From: Aminithiophilus ramosus
Lineage (GTDB): Bacteria; Synergistota; Synergistia; Synergistales; Aminithiophilaceae
DNA length: 64,000 nt
Reading direction: 5' to 3'
NCBI RefSeq assembly: GCF_018069705.1
Contig: NZ_CP072943.1
Location: 1 to 64,000, forward strand
Numbering within the stretch: the first letter of the stretch is position 1; every line of letters begins with the position of its first letter. Below are positions 1-10,569 of the stretch, piece by piece. The position numbers and the translations under genes are program-made. The notes under the pieces were generated by a model that worked only from the letters and a program-made list of their open reading frames with translations, had not been told where the DNA came from and searched no databases.

Positions 1-1332
1 GTGGATAAAGATCTCGACCTCATCTGGGAGCAGATACTGACCAAAGCTCGAGAGGAACTGCCTCCCGGTGCCGGCGATATCTGGCTCAAGACCTGCATGC
101 CCGTCTCACTTCGGGAGGGCACGCTTCTTCTCGACGTGCCCAACGTCTTCGTCAAGGAACAGATCCAGTCCCGCTTTCTCACTCCCCTCCAGAAGATGAT
201 CGAAGGGGCGGGCCTCGCCTCGCGCGTCGAGCTTCGCGTCGGCACCGAGGTCCGTTCGGGCGAACAGGATCGGGCCGAAAAGGCCGCCCAGCCTCCCCAA
301 CCCCCTCAGGCCACCCGGTCGGGACTCAATCCGGCCTATGTCTTCGGAAATTTCGTCGTGGGCAAGTCCAACCGGCTGGCCCACGCCGCGAGCCTGGCCT
401 CGGCCGAATCGCCCGGCGTCGCCTACAACCCTCTCTTCATCTGGGGAGGCGTCGGGCTGGGCAAGACCCATCTCATGCATGCCATCGGCCACTACGTCCT
501 CGAAAAGGGCCCGTCGGCCCGCATCGTCTATCTGAGTTCGGAAAAATTCACCAATGAGCTCATCTCCTCCATCCAGAACAAGAGGATGCAGGACTTCAAA
601 TCGAAATATAGAAACGTCGATGTTCTCCTCATCGACGATATCCAGTTTCTGGCCAACAAGGAAAGCACGCAGGAGGAATTTTTTCATACCTTCAACAGCC
701 TTCACGACGCGAAAAAACAGATCGTCATCAGCTCCGACCGCCCTCCCAAAGAGATCAAGATGGTCGAGGACCGGCTCGTGAGCCGCTTCGAGTGGGGACT
801 CGTCACCGACATTCAGCCTCCCGATCTGGAAACGCGCATCGCCATCCTCCAGAAGAAGGCCGAACTGAGAGGCTACCGCATCGAGGAGGAAATCATCTAT
901 TTCCTGGCCCAGAACATCCCCAGCAACATCCGGGAGCTCGAGGGCGCCCTCAACCGCGTCGTCGCCTGTTCGGAGCTGAATTCGGAGACGATCACCGTCG
1001 AGAGGGCCGCCGAGTGGCTGAAGGACCTGATCCGCCACGACAAGCGCGGGCCCGTCACGATCGAACGCATTCAGCAGCAGGTGGCCGAGGCCTTCAGCCT
1101 CGACGTGGCCGACCTGACGAGCACGAAACGGACGGCCGACTTCGCCCTGGCCCGCCAGGTCGCCATGTACCTCAGCCGTGAGCTGACCGATTCCAGCCTC
1201 CAGCAGATCGGCTACGCCTTCCACAAAAAGGATCACACCACCGTCCTTCACGCCTGTCGCAAGATCGCCGAGATGATCGACAACGACGCCCGCGTCCGCT
1301 CCGTTGTGGATAACATCCGGAATAAGGGGTGA
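1..1332 (+). CDS. dnaA: Chromosomal replication initiator DnaA
   Basis: A 443-residue protein with a GTG start at the first base of the window. It is the AAA+ ATPase that binds DnaA boxes and melts oriC. Visible are an N-terminal domain I (about residues 1-85), a short Gln/Pro-rich linker, Walker A GGVGLGKT at 149-156, Walker B LLIDDIQFL near 210, and a C-terminal domain IV helix-turn-helix ending in the DnaA signature KKDHTTVLHACRKI. The length is normal for the family. A DnaA box lies inside the last codons of the gene (1305-1313), which with the boxes downstream suggests autoregulation and an origin on this side. The promoter lies outside the window. Confidence 0.99.
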   Translation: MDKDLDLIWEQILTKAREELPPGAGDIWLKTCMPVSLREGTLLLDVPNVFVKEQIQSRFLTPLQKMIEGAGLASRVELRVGTEVRSGEQDRAEKAAQPPQPPQATRSGLNPAYVFGNFVVGKSNRLAHAASLASAESPGVAYNPLFIWGGVGLGKTHLMHAIGHYVLEKGPSARIVYLSSEKFTNELISSIQNKRMQDFKSKYRNVDVLLIDDIQFLANKESTQEEFFHTFNSLHDAKKQIVISSDRPPKEIKMVEDRLVSRFEWGLVTDIQPPDLETRIAILQKKAELRGYRIEEEIIYFLAQNIPSNIRELEGALNRVVACSELNSETITVERAAEWLKDLIRHDKRGPVTIERIQQQVAEAFSLDVADLTSTKRTADFALARQVAMYLSRELTDSSLQQIGYAFHKKDHTTVLHACRKIAEMIDNDARVRSVVDNIRNKG

Positions 1333-1510
1333 ATGAACGGTGGACGAGGGCGTGCATCGTCTGTGGATAAGATGATTTCAAAAAGTTTCCACAAAGAACC
1401 TGTGGAAACTGTGGATAACTTGCCTGTCCATCCACCGTGCCATCCACCGTGTCATCCACAGGCCCGAAGGGCACCGTCAGCGGTCCCGAGGCGGTTATCC
1501 ACACTATGCA
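1300..1510. other. Predicted oriC, DnaA-box cluster
   Basis: The stretch between dnaA and dnaN holds perfect or near-perfect DnaA boxes on both strands: TGTGGATAA at 1305-1313, 1362-1370 and 1410-1418, TTATCCACA at 1495-1503, and one-mismatch forms at 1385-1393 (GTTTCCACA), 1401-1409 (TGTGGAAAC) and 1452-1460 (TCATCCACA). A short direct repeat, ATCCACCGTG, lies between the boxes (about 1430-1451). The less G+C-rich stretch 1505-1560 could be the unwinding element (inference). The dnaA/dnaN setting and box density are classical for bacterial origins. Confidence 0.85.
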
Positions 1511-1582
1511 CCGCACCTATTACGACGACTACTGCCTTTATTCCATAAAGAGCAGGAATAACCGTAGAGAGGGGGACCCTCC

Positions 1583-2724
1583 TTGAAGTTACTGATCGAG
1601 AAAAACGGTTTCCTCAAAAGCTGGCAGATGGCGGAGCGGACGGCAGGGAGCAGGAGCACCGTCAGCATTCTCGCCGGCATCCGCTGTCTCGCCGACGAAA
1701 GGGGACTCCACCTGGAGGCCACCGACCTCAAGACATCGCTGAAGTGTCGGGCCGAGGGAACGGAAGTTCAGGAACCGGGCGAGACCGTGTTACCGACGAA
1801 GGCGATGGGCGAGCTCTTCAAGAAAGCCCCGGGGCCCTCCATCGCCCTCGAGATCGCCGAGGGACGGGCCACCCTGACGGCGGGGCGCAGCCGCTACACC
1901 CTGACGGTCCTCCCCGTCGACGAGTTCCCCCGCCTGCCGAGATCGGAAAACGCCCGATTCTTCTGCGACACGACGGTGGCGACGATGAGCCGCCTTCTCG
2001 AGGAGGGGACCTTCGCCGGCTCTCCCAACGAGGAGTTTCCCAAGTATCTCAGCGCCGCCCTCCTCCAGGTGGCCGACGGGAAGCTCAAGACCGTGGCCAC
2101 CGACGGACGGCGCCTCTCCCTCTCCCAGACTCCCCTCGACGTTCCTCCCGATCAGGGGCAGCTTCTCCTTCCCCTCAACGGCCTCAAGGAACTCCATCGC
2201 CTTCTGGGCTCCCTCGACGGCACGGCGCCCCTCCGCCTTCTCGAAGACGACAGTCAGGCCTACTTCCAGGTCGCGTCCATGGAGTTCTCCGTCCGTCGCG
2301 TCGATTCCAGCTTCCCTCCCTACGAGAAGATCCTCCTGCCCAACCGGACGACGTGGATGACGGTGGCGAGAGCCTCCCTGGAAGAGGCCCTGGAACGGGC
2401 CAACATCGTCGTCCGTGACTTCACGAAATCGATCGTCTTCCAGCTCACCCCCGGGGGTCCCTGCACGTGCGGGGAAAGGCCCCCGATATCGGAGAGGCTC
2501 GGGAGGAGCTGGCCGCCGACATCGACGGCGAACCGCTCCGCGTGGCCTTCAACATCTCCTTTCTCCTCGAGGGGATCAAGGCCCTCAGGGACGACGTGAT
2601 CGAGCTTTCCTTCAACGGGTCCCACGGGCAGATGCGCATGTCCCGTCCCGGCGAGGAGAGCTTTCTCTACGTGCTCATGCCCATAACCCTGTCGGAAGAG
2701 GAAAGCGACGCCATCGATCTCTGA
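1583..2724 (+). CDS. dnaN: DNA polymerase III beta clamp DnaN, with apparent one-base frameshift
   Basis: Sliding clamp that tethers DNA polymerase III. The TTG start at 1583 follows a good ribosome site (GAGAGGGGG, 1567-1575). The frame reads as DnaN for about 290 residues up to FQLTPGG, then leaves it at the G run 2453-2457. The correct C-terminal third (KAPDIGEAREELAADIDGEP to the end at 2724) continues in another frame. One extra G in the run would restore a continuous protein of about 380 residues, the normal family length. The gene is essential, so a sequencing or assembly error is the likeliest cause. A true mutation or recoding is less likely. The stop overlaps the recF start by one base. 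Confidence 0.9.
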
Positions 2725-3785
2725 TGCACTGTCTTTCGTCGGCCTGGGTCCATTTTCGAAATCTCGAGCCCCGGAGGACGGAGTGGTCCCTGGGGTTGAA
2801 TTTGTTGATCGGCGCCAACGGCTCGGGAAAGACCAATATCCTCGAGGCTCTTCACCTTCTGGGGGGGTGGGGTCCCTTTCAGGGCTCGCGGGCCCTGGCC
2901 GATCTCCTTTCCTGGCAGGCCTCGGAGAGGACGTCCCGCGTCGAGGGGCGCTTCGGCGGCGAGGAGACCCTTCGCGTCGAGGCCCAGATCCGGTCGAGGA
3001 TCGTCCTCCGCCTCGACGGCAGGGCGACGCGGGCCTCCGACGTGAGGGCGCGCCTGCCTCTGCTTGCCTTCCAGCCGGCCGATCTGGCCCTCGTCGAGGG
3101 CTCTCCCTCGACGAGGCGACTCTTCCTCGACCGTCTCTGCGCCCTGCTTTTCCCCCTTTATGCCCTGCGGCTTCACGAATACCGCCGGGCTTTGAGACAG
3201 AGGGTCTGTCTTCTCCGTCAGAGGCGGGACCCGTCGCTGACGACGAAGCTGCTCATTCCCCTGGGAGGGTGGCTCTGGTCGGCCCGCTCCAGCGCCGTCG
3301 AGCTGCTTCGCCTCGGCCTGGACCGGACAGGCGATCTGCTTCCCGATGCCCTCGACGTCACCTTTCATCGCGGAGGCAGCCAAGGAGTGGACGAACCCGA
3401 GCGCGACCTGGCCGAGGGGTTGCGCTTCACGGCCGATCGGGAGAGGTCGGCGGCCCGCGTCTTCGTCGGACCTCAGAGAGACGACATGGCCCTTCGTTCC
3501 CGAGGCCGAGAGGCCTCCGTCGTCTTCAGCCGGGGCCATCGTCGTCGCGTCGCCGTGGCTCTCATGCTGGGGGCCGCCTGGGCCGTCGAGCGGAGGCTCC
3601 GGCGCAAGCCCGTCCTTCTTCTCGACGAGGTGACGGCCGAGCTCGACGAGGAGGGGCGTGACAGGACCTTCGCCGTCCTTCAGGCCTCTTCCTGGCAGGT
3701 CTTCGCCGCCACGGCCGGCGGCGTGGCCTACGAGTGGCCCGGGGCGGTCTGGATGATTCGTCAAGGAGAGGTGACGGAACGATGA
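2724..3785 (+). CDS. recF: DNA replication and repair protein RecF
   Basis: A 353-residue ABC/SMC-like ATPase that loads RecA at single-strand gaps with RecO and RecR. Walker A GANGSGKT is at residues 30-37, and the C-terminal Walker B region reads VLLLDEVTAELD. The signature region is less canonical (SRGHRRRVAVAL). The ATG at 2724 overlaps the dnaN stop (ATGA), which implies translational coupling and fixes the start. It is somewhat shorter than many RecF proteins but carries the key motifs. It lies in the dnaA-dnaN-recF-mnmG cluster, on the same strand throughout. Confidence 0.95.
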   Translation: MHCLSSAWVHFRNLEPRRTEWSLGLNLLIGANGSGKTNILEALHLLGGWGPFQGSRALADLLSWQASERTSRVEGRFGGEETLRVEAQIRSRIVLRLDGRATRASDVRARLPLLAFQPADLALVEGSPSTRRLFLDRLCALLFPLYALRLHEYRRALRQRVCLLRQRRDPSLTTKLLIPLGGWLWSARSSAVELLRLGLDRTGDLLPDALDVTFHRGGSQGVDEPERDLAEGLRFTADRERSAARVFVGPQRDDMALRSRGREASVVFSRGHRRRVAVALMLGAAWAVERRLRRKPVLLLDEVTAELDEEGRDRTFAVLQASSWQVFAATAGGVAYEWPGAVWMIRQGEVTER

Positions 3786-5662
3786 CGGAATACGATGTGA
3801 TCGTCGTCGGAGGCGGCCACGGGGGCTGCGAGGCGGCTTTGGCCGCGGCCCGCCTCGGCGCTTCGACGCTGCTTCTGAATCTCTACGTCGACAACCTGGC
3901 CCTCATGGCCTGTAACCCCTCCATCGGGGGACCGGCCAAGGGGCACCTAGTGAGGGAGATCGACGCCTTGGGCGGCGAGCAGGCGAGGGCGACGGACGCC
4001 TCGACGCTCCACATCAGGCGCCTCAACACCTCCAAGGGGCCCGCCGTCCAGACTCTGAGGGCCCAGTGCGATCTCGACGACTACCACCGCCACTATCTCG
4101 AGAGGATCGAGGAGAGGGCCAACCTCCACCTCCACCAGGATATCGTGACGGAACTTCTCGTCGACGAGGGCACGATCAGGGGCGTCGTCACGCGGCTGGG
4201 AAGCGTCTACCGCGGGAGGACCGTCGTCCTCGCCACGGGAACCTACCTGGGGGGGAAGGTCTTCATCGGACGGACCCATTTCGCCTCGGGGCCCCTGGGA
4301 CAGGTGGCGGCCCTGGGACTGACGGAGTCGCTCCGCAAGATCGGCTTCGAGACGGGACGGCTCAAGACGGGGACGACGCCTCGCATCGGCAGGGACAGCG
4401 TCGACTGGGCCTCCCTCGAGAGCCAGGAGAGCGCCGACGAGCCCCTGGCCTTCAGCCACTGGAGCGAGGGGAAGATCCACGAGGGTTTCGCCTGTCACCT
4501 GACGCGGACGACGGAGGAGACCCACGAGATCATCAGGGGCGCCATGGACCGCTCGCCCCTTTTCAGAGGCGACATCGAGGGGCCGGGGCCCCGCTACTGC
4601 CCCTCCATCGAGGATCGGGTGAACCGCTTCCCCGATAGGGATTCCCACCCCATCTTCCTCGAGCCCGTCGGCCGCCGGAGCCGGGAGATCTACATGCAGA
4701 ACTTTTCGACGAGCCTCCCCTACGATGCCCAGGTCGAGATGGTCCGCTCCCTTCCGGGCTGCGAGAGGGCCCGGATCGTCCGTCCCGGCTACGCCATCGA
4801 GTACGACTACCTGCCTCCGACGCAGCTTCTTCCCTGGCTGGAGACGAAGCGGGTCCGGGGCCTTTTCTGCGCCGGTCAGATCAACGGCACGTCGGGCTAC
4901 GAGGAGGCCGCCGCCCAAGGGCTGATGGCGGGCATCAACGCCGCCCTCGTGGCCCGGGGTCGCGACCCCGTCACGCTCGGCCGCCACGAGGGGTACATCG
5001 CCGTCCTCATCGACGATCTCGTCACCAAGGGGACGCGCGAGCCCTACCGCATGTTCACCAGCCGCTGCGAACACCGCCTTCTCCTGCGCCACGACAACGC
5101 CGACAGGCGTTTGTCCCCTCTGGGGCGTCGTCTCGGCCTCGTCGACGACGCACGGTGGGATCACCTTCAGCGGCGATGGAGGCGCGTCGAGGAGATCCGG
5201 GAGGTTCTGCGGTCACGCCTGATCTATCCGGGAGAGGCGACGGCGGCCTTCCTGGCCGGCCTCGCCTCCTCGCCTCTTGCGGAGAGGGTGACGGCCCTCG
5301 ACCTGATGCGCCGTCCCGAGATCGATGCCTCCCGCCTCTGGTCCTTCCTGGGCTTGGGCGACCTTCCCGACGGGGAGATCCTCGCCTCGGTCCAGACGGA
5401 CGTCCGCTACGAGGGGTACATCGCCCGCCAGGAGCGCCAGGTGGAACGGATGGAACGGATGGAAAGGGTACCGTTGCCCGTCGATTTCGACTATGCTTCT
5501 GTGGGGGGACTTTCGGGAGAGAGCCGACAGAAACTGGAGAGTATCCGTCCCCTTTCCCTGGGCCAGGCCGGTCGCGTCTCGGGCGTCACGCCCGCCGACG
5601 TCCAGCTGCTCTGGGTGACCCTGGAGTCGAGAAGGCGCAGCCGTGAGAAAAACCCGGCCTAA
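3782..5662 (+). CDS. mnmG: tRNA uridine-5-carboxymethylaminomethyl modification enzyme MnmG
   Basis: A 626-residue FAD enzyme that, with MnmE, installs the carboxymethylaminomethyl group on wobble uridine 34 of certain tRNAs. The N-terminal dinucleotide motif VVGGGHGGCEAA begins near residue 8. The MnmG signatures GPRYCPSIEDRV and FCAGQINGTSGYEEAAAQG are present, as is the C-terminal GidA-associated domain. The ATG at 3782 overlaps the recF stop (ATGA), so the start is well fixed. Length is normal. The next gene overlaps its end by 20 bases. Confidence 0.97.
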   Translation: MTEYDVIVVGGGHGGCEAALAAARLGASTLLLNLYVDNLALMACNPSIGGPAKGHLVREIDALGGEQARATDASTLHIRRLNTSKGPAVQTLRAQCDLDDYHRHYLERIEERANLHLHQDIVTELLVDEGTIRGVVTRLGSVYRGRTVVLATGTYLGGKVFIGRTHFASGPLGQVAALGLTESLRKIGFETGRLKTGTTPRIGRDSVDWASLESQESADEPLAFSHWSEGKIHEGFACHLTRTTEETHEIIRGAMDRSPLFRGDIEGPGPRYCPSIEDRVNRFPDRDSHPIFLEPVGRRSREIYMQNFSTSLPYDAQVEMVRSLPGCERARIVRPGYAIEYDYLPPTQLLPWLETKRVRGLFCAGQINGTSGYEEAAAQGLMAGINAALVARGRDPVTLGRHEGYIAVLIDDLVTKGTREPYRMFTSRCEHRLLLRHDNADRRLSPLGRRLGLVDDARWDHLQRRWRRVEEIREVLRSRLIYPGEATAAFLAGLASSPLAERVTALDLMRRPEIDASRLWSFLGLGDLPDGEILASVQTDVRYEGYIARQERQVERMERMERVPLPVDFDYASVGGLSGESRQKLESIRPLSLGQAGRVSGVTPADVQLLWVTLESRRRSREKNPA

Positions 5663-6152
5663 GGGAACGGCCATTCCTCTGGGTGCCCTTCTCGAGGGAG
5701 CCCTCACGCCCGATCTCAAGCGAGGCCTCGCCCTGGCCGACCTCTCCCTCAAATGGGACGAGGTGGTCGGTCCCCTGGCCTCGCGGAGCCGTCCCCTGCG
5801 CATCGAGGGCGAGTCTCTCGTCGTCGTCGCCGACTCTCCTGCCCTGGCCCAACGCCTCAAGATCCAGGCCGGAGGGGTGGCTCGCAAGATTCGCGAGGGA
5901 TGGGGACTTTCCGTCTCGGGGCTGCACCTTCTCGTCGGCCCCGTGGCGACGAGGCGAAAGCCCGCCGACCCCGTCTCGCGGCCTCTGCCGGCCCTCGGGG
6001 GAGATGAATTGGCCCGGGCCGAACGCACTCTCTTCCCCTATGTGGAGGACGAAAAGGTGGCGTCGGCTCTGGCTCGGCTTATGGCCGTCTACAGACGGCG
6101 TTTCGGAGAGATTCCTCCCGCCGCCGAAGCCCTGCATCCAACGAAGGAATGA
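5643..6152 (+). CDS. DciA-like protein (DUF721), putative helicase operator
   Basis: A 169-residue protein with a GTG start inside the end of mnmG. The middle (about residues 30-105, including LKWDEVVGPLASRSRPLRI and ALAQRLKIQAGG) matches the DUF721/DciA fold: a KH-like domain that in several phyla helps load the replicative helicase DnaB when the DnaC/DnaI loader is absent. The function is taken from the family; only the domain is seen. A tail of about 60 residues is less conserved. Its place next to dnaA-dnaN-recF supports a replication role. Confidence 0.8.
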   Translation: MRKTRPKGTAIPLGALLEGALTPDLKRGLALADLSLKWDEVVGPLASRSRPLRIEGESLVVVADSPALAQRLKIQAGGVARKIREGWGLSVSGLHLLVGPVATRRKPADPVSRPLPALGGDELARAERTLFPYVEDEKVASALARLMAVYRRRFGEIPPAAEALHPTKE

Positions 6153-6167
6153 AGGAGTGTTGATGTC

Positions 6168-7274
6168 GTGAACAGAGAAACTGCCAAGCTGCCCCAGCTC
6201 CGCCTCGGCAGGCATACCCCCCGCTATCCCCTCGTTCAGGGGGGGATGGGCGTCAAAATATCGGGTCCCAGGCTGGCCGGAGCCGTGGCCAGGGCGGGAG
6301 GAGTGGGAACCATCGCCAGCGTCGGATTGGCCTGCGACTCTCCCCACTACAACGGGCGGAACTACTTCCAGGCCAACGTGAAGGCCCTCCGCGACGCCCT
6401 GACCGAGGCCAGGGCCGCCGCTCCCGAAGGCGTTCTCGCCGTCAACTGCATGGTGGCCCTCACCGACTACGACGATCACATCCGCACGGCCTGCGAGGGA
6501 GGAGCCGACGTCCTCATCTCCGGAGCCGGTCTGCCCCTCAAGCTGCCGGAGCTGACGAAGGACTTCCCCGACGTGGCCCTCGTCCCCATCGTGAGCTCCC
6601 TCAAGGCGGCCCAGCTCATCGTCAGGCGCTGGCAGAAGAGCTACGGCCGTCTTCCCGACGGTTTCGTCGTCGAGACGCCCCTTCACGCCGGAGGTCATCT
6701 GGGCGTCACCAAGGCCGAACAGGTGATCGATCCCGACTTTTCCCTCGAGACCGTCGTCCCCGAACTGGTCGCCTACCTCGCCGAGGAGGGACTGGGCGAG
6801 ACGCTTCCCGTCATCGCCGCCGGAGGCATCTGGACCCGCGACGACATGGACGCCCTCTTCGCCATGGGTGCCCGAGGCGTCCAGCTGGGGACGATCTTCG
6901 CCTGCACCGAGGAGTGCGACGCCAGCCCCCGCTTCAAACAGGCCTACGTCGAGGCCACCGAGGAGGACGTCGTCATCATCAAGAGCCCCGTCGGCATTCC
7001 GGGACGGGCCCTGAAGTCTCCCTTCGTCGCCCGCTACCTCGAGGGCAACGTCGAGAGCAGCCCCTGCATCGCCAACTGCCTCACCCACTGTTCCTACAGA
7101 AAGGATCGTCAGGCCTTCTGCATCGCCCAGGCTCTGATAGACGCCTTTAACGGAAATTGGGAAAGGGGCCTCTTTTTTTGCGGAGACAACGTCTCCCGTT
7201 GTGACAGAATTCGGACTGTCGACGATATTTTCGAAGAATTCTTTCAAAACGAAAAACTTAGTCCCGAAATTTAA
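6168..7274 (+). CDS. Nitronate monooxygenase-family flavoprotein
   Basis: A 368-residue TIM-barrel FMN protein of the nitronate monooxygenase / FabK-like family (COG2070). Visible are the N-terminal loop QGGMGVKISGPRLAGAVA, the active-site-like HAGGHLGV, the phosphate-binding PVIAAGGIW, and GARGVQLGTIF. Near the end is a Cys-rich stretch, CIANCLTHCSYRKDRQAFC, that could bind metal; it is unusual for biochemically characterised members (inference). The GTG start at 6168 follows GAAGGAG at 6148-6154. The substrate cannot be told from sequence: nitronate oxidation, enoyl-thioester reduction or another flavin reaction are all possible. Confidence 0.8.
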   Translation: MNRETAKLPQLRLGRHTPRYPLVQGGMGVKISGPRLAGAVARAGGVGTIASVGLACDSPHYNGRNYFQANVKALRDALTEARAAAPEGVLAVNCMVALTDYDDHIRTACEGGADVLISGAGLPLKLPELTKDFPDVALVPIVSSLKAAQLIVRRWQKSYGRLPDGFVVETPLHAGGHLGVTKAEQVIDPDFSLETVVPELVAYLAEEGLGETLPVIAAGGIWTRDDMDALFAMGARGVQLGTIFACTEECDASPRFKQAYVEATEEDVVIIKSPVGIPGRALKSPFVARYLEGNVESSPCIANCLTHCSYRKDRQAFCIAQALIDAFNGNWERGLFFCGDNVSRCDRIRTVDDIFEEFFQNEKLSPEI

Positions 7275-7369
7275 TAATCAAGGGGAGTTGAAATTAAATA
7301 GAATACTCTTAGTATGCTTTAAACAAGCTGTTAGGTCCGCTTTTTGACTTTTTTCGCAAATGGACCGAG

Positions 7370-7399
7370 TTGACAGCGGCACATTTAGTATTGTATTCT
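7370..7399 (+). promoter_or_regulatory. Predicted sigma-70 promoter of the TRAP operon
   Basis: The -35 TTGACA (7370-7375) and -10 TATTCT (7394-7399) are separated by 18 bases, in an A+T-rich gap before the solute-binding protein gene. The rest of the gap 7275-7449 shows no reading frame of note. Confidence 0.55.
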
Positions 7400-7449
7400 C
7401 AATAAGCCCGCTTGTGGGCGTCCATATCCGTCACAGAGGAGGGGTTCGA

Positions 7450-8403
7450 GTGTCACGCAAAAGTTGGTCTTATCTGTTGGGCGTTCTCTGTCTCGTCACC
7501 GTTTTCGCTACGGCCGCCTCGGCCACGACGTTCCTCAATATTGCAACGGGAAGCACCGGTGGGACCTATTATCCCGTCGGAGCCGGAATGGCCAAGATAT
7601 GGAACGATACCGTCGAGGGCATCCAGGCCAGCGCCCAGTCGACGGGCGGCACCGTCAACAACATCCAGCTCATGAGCGAGAAGGAATCGGAAATGGGCTT
7701 CATGGACGGCCTCTATTACTTCGCCTACACGGGCCAGGGCCGCTATGAGGGCAACGCCCAGAAGTACATCCGCGCCCTCGTTCCCCTCTACCCCGAGCCG
7801 ATTCAGCTCATGGTCGCCAAGGGAAGCGGCATCAAGTCCGTGGCCGACATGAAGGGCAAGCGCGTCTCCATCGGCGCCGTCGCCAGCGGCACCGAGGTCT
7901 CGGCCCGCCAGCTCCTCCACCTGGCCGGCCTCGACCCCGACAAGGACATCAAGGCCGAGAACCTCGGCGTCGGCGATACGGGCAGCGCCTTCGGCGACAA
8001 GCGCATCGACGCGGCCATCATGGTCGGCGCCCTCGGCATGGCCGGCGTCGTCGAGCCCTCCACCTTGGGCCTCGTCGAGTTCATCGACGTCTCCGACGAT
8101 CTCGTCGCCGCCGTCATGGCCGAGACGCCCTACTGGGTGCCCTTCACCATCCCCGCCGGCACCTACAACGGCCAGGACAAGGACGTCAAGACCTACGCCA
8201 GCTGGAACATCGTCGGCATCCGCGAGGAGATCGACGAGGAGACGGTCTATCAGATGACGAAGGCCCTCTTCGACAAGCATGACGATCTCGTCGCCGTCAA
8301 CTCCAAGATGGCCTCCATGGTCGCCGAGAACGTCAAGTACATCCTCATCCCCCTCCATCCCGGGGCGGAGCGCTACTACAAAGAGGTCGGCGCCATTCAG
8401 TAG
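7450..8403 (+). CDS. TRAP transporter solute-binding protein, TAXI family
   Basis: A 317-residue periplasmic binding protein. The GTG at 7450 is preferred because GAGGAGGGG lies just upstream and the product then begins with a clean signal peptide (MSRKSWSYLLG to the cut after TAASA). The mature protein starts LNIATGSTGGTYYPVGAGMA, diagnostic of the TAXI family, and contains SVADMKGKRVSIGAVASGTE, the dimerisation/ligand region typical of it. It feeds the fused permease encoded 131 bases downstream. TAXI ligands are often organic acids or amino acids such as glutamate; the ligand here is unknown. Confidence 0.92.
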   Translation: MSRKSWSYLLGVLCLVTVFATAASATTFLNIATGSTGGTYYPVGAGMAKIWNDTVEGIQASAQSTGGTVNNIQLMSEKESEMGFMDGLYYFAYTGQGRYEGNAQKYIRALVPLYPEPIQLMVAKGSGIKSVADMKGKRVSIGAVASGTEVSARQLLHLAGLDPDKDIKAENLGVGDTGSAFGDKRIDAAIMVGALGMAGVVEPSTLGLVEFIDVSDDLVAAVMAETPYWVPFTIPAGTYNGQDKDVKTYASWNIVGIREEIDEETVYQMTKALFDKHDDLVAVNSKMASMVAENVKYILIPLHPGAERYYKEVGAIQ

Positions 8404-8419
8404 GCCCGTCGACCCCCGA

Positions 8420-8442
8420 GGGGGCAGGATCTTCCTGCCCCC
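8420..8442 (+). promoter_or_regulatory. Hairpin between TRAP binding-protein and permease genes
   Basis: A perfect 10-bp stem (8420-8429 with 8433-8442) with a 3-base loop, 16 bases after the binding-protein stop and without a clean T run. Such hairpins commonly trim or partly terminate the transcript, so that more binding protein than permease is made (inference). The following 8455-8530 is very A+T-rich and could also hold a second promoter. Confidence 0.6.
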
Positions 8443-8534
8443 TTCTATGGGCCCAAGAACTTTAATATTGAATACTATAACTTTGTAGAATTTAATTATA
8501 AAAATAAAAAATTTTATTGAAGGGGTGTACGTAT

Positions 8535-10499
<1,965 letters not shown>

Positions 10500-10521
10500 G
10501 GGCTCCCGACGGACGGGACAA

Positions 10522-10556
10522 AAAGGCTCCGGCCCCTTGAGGGACCGGAGCCTTTT
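10522..10556 (+). terminator. Rho-independent terminator after TRAP operon
   Basis: Stem AAAGGCTCCGG...CCGGAGCCTTT followed by TTCTGT, just after the permease stop. Its A/T-symmetrical stem could also stop the convergent ECF gene. Confidence 0.8.
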
Positions 10557-10569
10557 CTGTCGGCGCGGC

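Noticed and set aside
2441-2470. Programmed frameshift in dnaN
   Set aside because: The run is a plain C5G5 without a slippery heptamer, pseudoknot or Shine-Dalgarno stimulator, and dnaN is not known to use recoding here. An error is simpler.
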